Shown here: piece after piece, positions 4,530-8,567 of the stretch | How the letters are laid out: each line of letters begins with the position of its first letter | Numbering within the stretch: the first letter of the stretch is position 1 | Notes under the pieces: model-generated | Seen by the model: the letters and a program-made list of their open reading frames with translations, nothing else | Database searches by the model: none | Told to the model about the DNA's origin: nothing | Program-made: the position numbers and the translations under genes | Source: Pseudomonadota bacterium | Lineage (GTDB): Bacteria > Pseudomonadota > Gammaproteobacteria > Competibacterales > Competibacteraceae | Assembly (NCBI GenBank): GCA_018262135.1 | Contig: JAGTSD010000170.1 | Coordinates: 1-8,567 of the forward strand | Reading direction: 5' to 3' | Length of the DNA stretch: 8,567 nucleotides

Positions 4530-5537
4530 TCAACCATGTCGCAACACGAGCTTGCCCAGTTGTTCGGCAGCCAACAGCCGCTGGTGGGCGGCCACCGCAT
4601 CGTCGAGGGCGAAAACCTGATCCAGCGCCGGTTCGATACGGTGGGTTTCGACAAAGCGCAGCATGGCCGCGAATTCGGCGGGCGAGCCCATGGTGGAGCC
4701 GATGATGTACGCCTGCCGGAAAAACAGCTTGGCCATCTCCAGGCCGGTTGGCGGATTGCCTGCCGTGGCGCCATAGATCACCAGCCGCCCGCCGGGTCGC
4801 AACACCGAAAAACACCCGGCGAATGCAGGGCCGCCAGTGCCATCCACCACCACATCCACCCCGCCGGTGAGCTCGGCCAGCCGCTTGGCCCAGTCGCTCT
4901 CGCGATAGTTGACTCCGCCCGCCGCGCCCATGCGTTGGGCCTGTTCCAGTTTGGCGTCGTTGCCGCTGGTCACGAACACCCGCGCGCCCAGCGCCACGGC
5001 CCATTTCAGGGCAAACGTCGCCACGCCGCCGCCAATGCCGGTCACCAGCACCGTTTCCCCGGCCTGCGCCGCGCCCTGGGTCATCAGCGCCCGCCAGGAC
5101 GTTAGACCGGCCAGGGGGAGCGCCGCCGCCTGCTCCCAGTTCAGATGCGCCGGCTTGGGAAACACGTGGCCAGCCGGAACGCAGAGATAGTCGGCGAACG
5201 TGCCGGGGTCCGGCATCCCCAATATGTGAAAGATGGGACTGGGAAAGCGGGGGTTTTCGCCCCAGTCATAGGCGGGATAAATCACGACCTCCTGGCCCAG
5301 ACAATCCTGTGGGACTTCGGGGCCGACCCAATCCACCACGCCCGCGCCGTCCGAACCCAGGATGGATGGCAGCCGGATCTTCGGATACTGGCCGAGGGTG
5401 ATCCAGACATCGCGGCGATTGAGCGCCGAGGCGTGCAGGCGCACCCGGACCTGGCCCGGACCGGGTTCCGGCGTGGTGACCTCACTGACGCGCAATTGCT
5501 CGGGTCCGCCGATTTGCTCGAGGATAACGGCTTTCAT
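4530..5537 (-). CDS. Zinc-free MDR-family oxidoreductase (quinone oxidoreductase / YogA-like)
   Basis: A 335-residue medium-chain dehydrogenase/reductase. The N-terminal GroES-like domain covers about residues 1-125 (MKAVILEQIGGPEQL; ASALNRRDVWITLG at 36-49; ILGSDGAGVV at 59-68). The Rossmann domain carries the NAD(P)H-binding turn VTGIGGGVATFA (165-176). The position of the catalytic zinc cysteine in alcohol dehydrogenases is replaced (ALNRRD), and the four-cysteine structural zinc loop is absent, so this is a quinone-oxidoreductase-type enzyme that probably reduces quinones or enones with NADPH; the substrate is unknown. The ATG at 5537 has AAGGAG eight bases upstream. It starts 30 bp after the hypC stop on the same strand and is probably cotranscribed, sitting where hypD is usually found. 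Confidence 0.88.
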   Translation of the reverse strand: MKAVILEQIGGPEQLRVSEVTTPEPGPGQVRVRLHASALNRRDVWITLGQYPKIRLPSILGSDGAGVVDWVGPEVPQDCLGQEVVIYPAYDWGENPRFPSPIFHILGMPDPGTFADYLCVPAGHVFPKPAHLNWEQAAALPLAGLTSWRALMTQGAAQAGETVLVTGIGGGVATFALKWAVALGARVFVTSGNDAKLEQAQRMGAAGGVNYRESDWAKRLAELTGGVDVVVDGTGGPAFAGCFSVLRPGGRLVIYGATAGNPPTGLEMAKLFFRQAYIIGSTMGSPAEFAAMLRFVETHRIEPALDQVFALDDAVAAHQRLLAAEQLGKLVLRHG

Positions 5538-5567
5538 GGGGCAAACTCCTTAGTTAGTGTAGGTGAT

Positions 5568-5813
5568 TCAAGCAGGCAAGACGGGTTGATCGGCCATGCT
5601 GGCCGCCAGTTCGGCGAACAGGCGCAAGGTCTCCTCGGCTTCAGCCACATTCAGGCGTTCGAGGGCATAACCGACGTGAACGATGACGTAATCGCCCACC
5701 GCCACCTCGTCCAGCAGGGCGGTGGAGATGGCCTTGCGGATGCCGCCCAATTCGACGATGGCGGTTTCATTGCCCGAAATTTCGACGACTTGCGCGGGGA
5801 TGGCTAGACACAT
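5568..5813 (-). CDS. hypC: HypC, [NiFe]-hydrogenase maturation chaperone
   Basis: An 81-residue protein of the HypC/HybG/HupF family beginning MCLAIPAQVVEI. Cys2, exposed after removal of Met1, is the essential residue that binds the iron of the Fe(CN)2CO precursor, shuttling it from the HypCD complex to the hydrogenase large subunit. GDYVIVHVGYALERL (about residues 40-54) is the second conserved family block. ATG 5813 is preceded by GAGG seven bases upstream and lies 16 bp after the hypF stop, so the two are in one operon. Its usual partner gene hypD does not follow. The C-terminal tail (ADQPVLPA) is slightly longer than the minimal family domain. Confidence 0.95.
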   Translation of the reverse strand: MCLAIPAQVVEISGNETAIVELGGIRKAISTALLDEVAVGDYVIVHVGYALERLNVAEAEETLRLFAELAASMADQPVLPA

Positions 5814-5829
5814 ACGAGAACCTCATCAC

Positions 5830-8136
5830 TCAAACAGAAACCTGCATCGCAACCCAAGCCTGTCCCAGGCTCAGGCCGCCATCGTTCGGCGGCGCCTGAT
5901 GAGCCTCGTAAACGTGCAGGCCATTCCGCTCCAATCGGCTTCGCACCTGAATGCTCAGCAGGCGATTGAGAAAACAGCCGCCGCCCAGGGCGATGTCGGG
6001 CGCCGCTTCCCGCCGTGCGGCTTGCGCGACCCAATCCGCCAGGGCCAGCGCCAGGGTAGCGTGAAACCGGGCCGCGCCGCAGGCGGGTTCAGCGGCATGA
6101 TCCGCCAGCCAGGCCAGCAACGGCAACAGGTCGAGTTGACCGTTCACCATTAAATGATAGCCATCGGCGAGCGGTTCAGCGGGACCGTAAGCCGCCGCGA
6201 GCGCTTCCAGCTCCATCGCCGCCTGTCCCTCGTAATCGCTGGCCCGGCGCAGGCCGAGCAAGGCGGTGGCGGCATCGAACAGCCGTCCGGCGCTGCTGGT
6301 CAGCGGACAGTGCGCCTGTTCCTCTTGGGCCAGCAGCCGTCGAACCGGCTCCGCCAGTGGACCGGGAAAGCGGCGCGGGATTTCCTCGCCCCGACCGAGC
6401 GCGTGCAACGCAGCGGCGGCCATCCGCCACGGTTCGCGGGCAGCGCGGTCGCCGCCGGGCAATGGCAGAGGGCGCAGATGACCGAGGCGGCGATAACTCG
6501 CGCCGTCCACCCGCAGCAATTCCCCGCCCCAGGAACCCCCATCATCCCCCAGTCCCACCCCGTCCAGCGCCAGCCCCAGCACCGGTGGGTTCAGGCCGTG
6601 TTCGGCGGCGATGGCGGCGATGTGGGCGTGATGGTGTTGCACGGTCACGCCGGGCAGCCCCCGTTCGGCGGCAAAAGCGGCGGCAAAGCGGCTGCTGAAA
6701 AAATCCGGGTGCCGGTCGCAGGCCACCCGTTCCGGGACGATACGCAGGGTATCCAGCAACCGCTCGACCATTTCCTCCAGGGCGCGACAGGCGGCGGGGT
6801 TGTCGAGATCGCCAATGTGCGGCGACAAATAAGCCTGGGCGTCGCGGGTCAGGCAAACGGTATTTTTCAGCCAGCCGCCGCAGGCCAGCAACGAGGGGCC
6901 GGCAGTGGGTAGGGCGATGCGGCGCGGGACGTAACCCCGGGCGCGGCGCACAAACGTCGTCCCGGTGGGGCGGACCAGTAACACGCTGTCATCGCAGCGG
7001 GCGACAATGGCCCGGTCGTGGGTGAGAAAGCCTTCGGCGATGCCGGCCAGTCGGGCAAAAGCCTCCTCGTCAGCGATGACCAGCGGTTCGCCGCCGGGGT
7101 TGGCGCTGGTCATCACCAGCAGCAGCGGCCACGGTTGCGTCAGCCAGTCGCAGCCGTCGGGCCGCCCGGCGGCTTCGTGGAACAGTAGGTAGTGCAATGG
7201 TGTGTAGGGCAGCATGACACCGAACTGGTCCATGCCGGGGGCGATGCCGGGCAATTCGGCGTCCACACCTGTCCGCAAGCGCAGCAGCACGATGGGCCGC
7301 TCCGGCGTTTCCAGCAACCGCTGTTCATCCTCATTGCACTCGACCCACGGCGCGAGCGAGGCGAGATTGGCAGCCATGACCGCGAACGGCTTGGCCTCGC
7401 GCTGCTTGCGCTGGCGCAGCCGGGCGACTGCGGCGGCATTGCGGGCATCGCAGGCCAGATGGAATCCCCCCAGCCCCTTGAGCGCCACAATAGCGCCGTT
7501 CCGCAACTGCTCCAGCGTGGCGGCGATGGCATCGGCGACAGCAAGCGGACTGCCCCCGGCATCGCGCAGGCTCAGGCGCGGCCCGCACGCCGGACAGGCC
7601 ACCGGCTGGGCGTGAAAGCGGCGGTCGGCGGGATCGTGGTATTCGCGGGCGCAGGCCGGACAGAGCGGAAAGCCGGCCATGCTGGTATTGGGCCGGTCGT
7701 AGGGAATGGCGCGGGTGATAGTGTAGCGCGGGCCGCAATGGGTGCAGTTGATGAAGGGATAGCGGTAGCGGCGGTCGGCGGGATCGAACAGCTCGGCCAG
7801 GCAGGCGGTGCAAACGGCGGCATCGGGCGTGATTTCGGCTAGAACCGGACCGGCGCGGCTGGCGTGGATAGCGAAACCGGCTTCCCCGCTTCGCGCCGGC
7901 AGGGCGGTAGTCCGCAACTCGTCAATCCGGGCCAGCGGCGGCGGCTGACGCAGCGCAGCCAGAAACCGCTCCAGCGCCGTCGCCGGACCCTGCGCCTCAA
8001 TGGCAACGCCGGCGGCGTCGTTGCGCACCCAGCCGCACAGGTTCATCTCATCCGCCAGCCGGTAGACGAAGGGCCGGAAACCGACGCCCTGAACCTGGCC
8101 GCAAATCTGGATCGCCAGCCGGATCGAATCCACCAT
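5830..8136 (-). CDS. hypF: HypF, carbamoyltransferase for [NiFe]-hydrogenase cyanide ligands
   Basis: A 768-residue protein (E. coli about 750). HypF uses carbamoyl phosphate and ATP to make the thiocarboxamide on HypE that becomes the CN ligands of the active-site iron. Domains in order: acylphosphatase-like (about 4-95, QVQGVGFRPF at 14-23); two zinc-finger motifs of exact CX2CX18CX2C form (Cys109, 112, 131, 134 and Cys159, 162, 181, 184); YrdC-like (about 200-385, AKPFAVM and LPYTPLHYLL); Kae1-like C-terminal domain with HHHAH (501-505), DGVGLGDDGGSWGGE (525-539), SAGRLFDA (615-622) and LGGGCFLN (717-724). The frame stays open to 8229, but ATG 8136 fits family N-termini and lies 19 bp after the hypB stop. 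No strong Shine-Dalgarno is seen there, so coupling to hypB translation is likely. Confidence 0.96.
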   Translation of the reverse strand: MVDSIRLAIQICGQVQGVGFRPFVYRLADEMNLCGWVRNDAAGVAIEAQGPATALERFLAALRQPPPLARIDELRTTALPARSGEAGFAIHASRAGPVLAEITPDAAVCTACLAELFDPADRRYRYPFINCTHCGPRYTITRAIPYDRPNTSMAGFPLCPACAREYHDPADRRFHAQPVACPACGPRLSLRDAGGSPLAVADAIAATLEQLRNGAIVALKGLGGFHLACDARNAAAVARLRQRKQREAKPFAVMAANLASLAPWVECNEDEQRLLETPERPIVLLRLRTGVDAELPGIAPGMDQFGVMLPYTPLHYLLFHEAAGRPDGCDWLTQPWPLLLVMTSANPGGEPLVIADEEAFARLAGIAEGFLTHDRAIVARCDDSVLLVRPTGTTFVRRARGYVPRRIALPTAGPSLLACGGWLKNTVCLTRDAQAYLSPHIGDLDNPAACRALEEMVERLLDTLRIVPERVACDRHPDFFSSRFAAAFAAERGLPGVTVQHHHAHIAAIAAEHGLNPPVLGLALDGVGLGDDGGSWGGELLRVDGASYRRLGHLRPLPLPGGDRAAREPWRMAAAALHALGRGEEIPRRFPGPLAEPVRRLLAQEEQAHCPLTSSAGRLFDAATALLGLRRASDYEGQAAMELEALAAAYGPAEPLADGYHLMVNGQLDLLPLLAWLADHAAEPACGAARFHATLALALADWVAQAARREAAPDIALGGGCFLNRLLSIQVRSRLERNGLHVYEAHQAPPNDGGLSLGQAWVAMQVSV

Positions 8137-8155
8137 GGCAACGCCGGTCAGCCGC

Positions 8156-8567
8156 TCATGCTTCCAGCCGAGCGCGCGCCTCAGCCAGCCGCGCCTCCAG
8201 CTTCTCGACCTGCCGCCGCAGCACCGCACGCCGCTCGGCTCGCAGCCAGTCCAGCCAGGCGGTCAGCCCTTCGCCGGTGCGCGCCGACAGTTGCAAGACG
8301 ACGAGGTCGGGATTGATGCGCCGGGCGTATTCGAGACATTGCTCGACATCGAAATCCAGATGGGGCAGCAAGTCGGTCTTGTTGAGCAGGAGCAGATCGG
8401 CGGCGGCGAACATGTTGGGATACTTGAGCGGCTTGTCCTCGCCTTCGGTCACGGATAGTACGACGACTTTGTGCGCCTCGCCCAGATCGAAACCGGCCGG
8501 GCAGACCAGATTGCCGACGTTCTCGATGAACAGCACTCCCCCTTCGGATAGCGCCAGGGCTTCGAGG
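8156..8567 (-). CDS. hypB: HypB, nickel-inserting GTPase for hydrogenase maturation (5' part outside window)
   Basis: The C-terminal 136 residues are present. HypB is the SIMIBI-class GTPase that, with HypA, delivers nickel to the hydrogenase large subunit. [19 protein letters not shown] contains the switch/metal-site motif with its conserved cysteine (NLVCPA); [19 protein letters not shown] is a family hallmark; [12 protein letters not shown] holds the NKxD guanine-specificity motif; SARTGEGL is the final G box. After the usual end ([11 protein letters not shown]) there is an extra tail of roughly 27 residues rich in Arg, Glu, Leu and Ala with heptad-like spacing, probably a helix or coiled coil. 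The upstream end, including the P-loop and any histidine-rich nickel store, lies beyond the window. Confidence 0.95.
   Translation of the reverse strand, partial: LEALALSEGGVLFIENVGNLVCPAGFDLGEAHKVVVLSVTEGEDKPLKYPNMFAAADLLLLNKTDLLPHLDFDVEQCLEYARRINPDLVVLQLSARTGEGLTAWLDWLRAERRAVLRRQVEKLEARLAEARARLEA

Noticed and set aside
5145..5807. 220-residue plus-strand frame opposite hypC and the oxidoreductase gene
   Set aside because: It lies wholly antisense to two well-recognised genes and has no ribosome binding site or family features.
8137..8229. Upstream extension of hypF to 8229
   Set aside because: The extra residues ([13 protein letters not shown] and onward) are the out-of-frame reading of the hypB 3' end; the acylphosphatase domain begins right after ATG 8136.

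Overview
The window looks like chromosomal DNA from a GC-rich gammaproteobacterium. The ParC subunit is closest in style to gammaproteobacterial topoisomerase IV, MsrQ is proteobacterial, the hyp cluster order (hypB-hypF-hypC) is found in purple sulfur and related gammaproteobacteria, and the paired-hairpin intergenic repeat resembles dispersed repeats I recall from Chromatiales, Methylococcales and Competibacter-like genomes. The genus cannot be fixed from this sequence.

Layout, left to right. (1) 1-593, minus strand: a MazE-like antitoxin and a MazF/PemK-like toxin, overlapping by 11 nt. The toxin stop overlaps (ATGA) the start of a third gene that leaves the window. Its eleven visible residues match the start of DUF1156 proteins, a family of putative DNA methyltransferases found in defence islands. 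(2) 594-1344: the antitoxin promoter, a paired-hairpin dispersed repeat, and an apparently frameshifted or truncated unknown gene on the plus strand. (3) 1345-3582, plus strand: full-length parC, with Leu at the position of E. coli ParC Ser80. (4) 3549-4061, minus strand: msrQ, convergent with and overlapping parC. It has an in-frame loss of about 38 codons that removes one of the three heme-ligand histidines. (5) 4062-4529: no protein gene. It holds two tandem minus-strand units of period about 133-137 bp, each with a sigma70-type promoter, a 5' hairpin, a pyrimidine-rich anti-Shine-Dalgarno stretch and an intrinsic terminator. I read these as sibling small RNA genes of about 80 nt. (6) 4530-8567, minus strand: the operon hypB (partial)-hypF-hypC followed by a zinc-free quinone-oxidoreductase-like MDR protein in the place where hypD and hypE usually stand.

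How the parts work together. HypB supplies nickel, HypF makes the carbamoyl-derived cyanide ligand and HypC carries the iron centre, so the organism probably matures a [NiFe] hydrogenase; HypA, HypD and HypE would have to be encoded elsewhere. The MazEF pair is translationally coupled to a probable defence methylase gene. The sibling RNAs between the hyp operon and msrQ are the least explained part of the window. Their design (tandem copies, a hairpin that keeps pairing while changing sequence, an exposed CCUCCUUU-type loop, a terminator) fits trans-acting RNAs that block ribosome binding sites.
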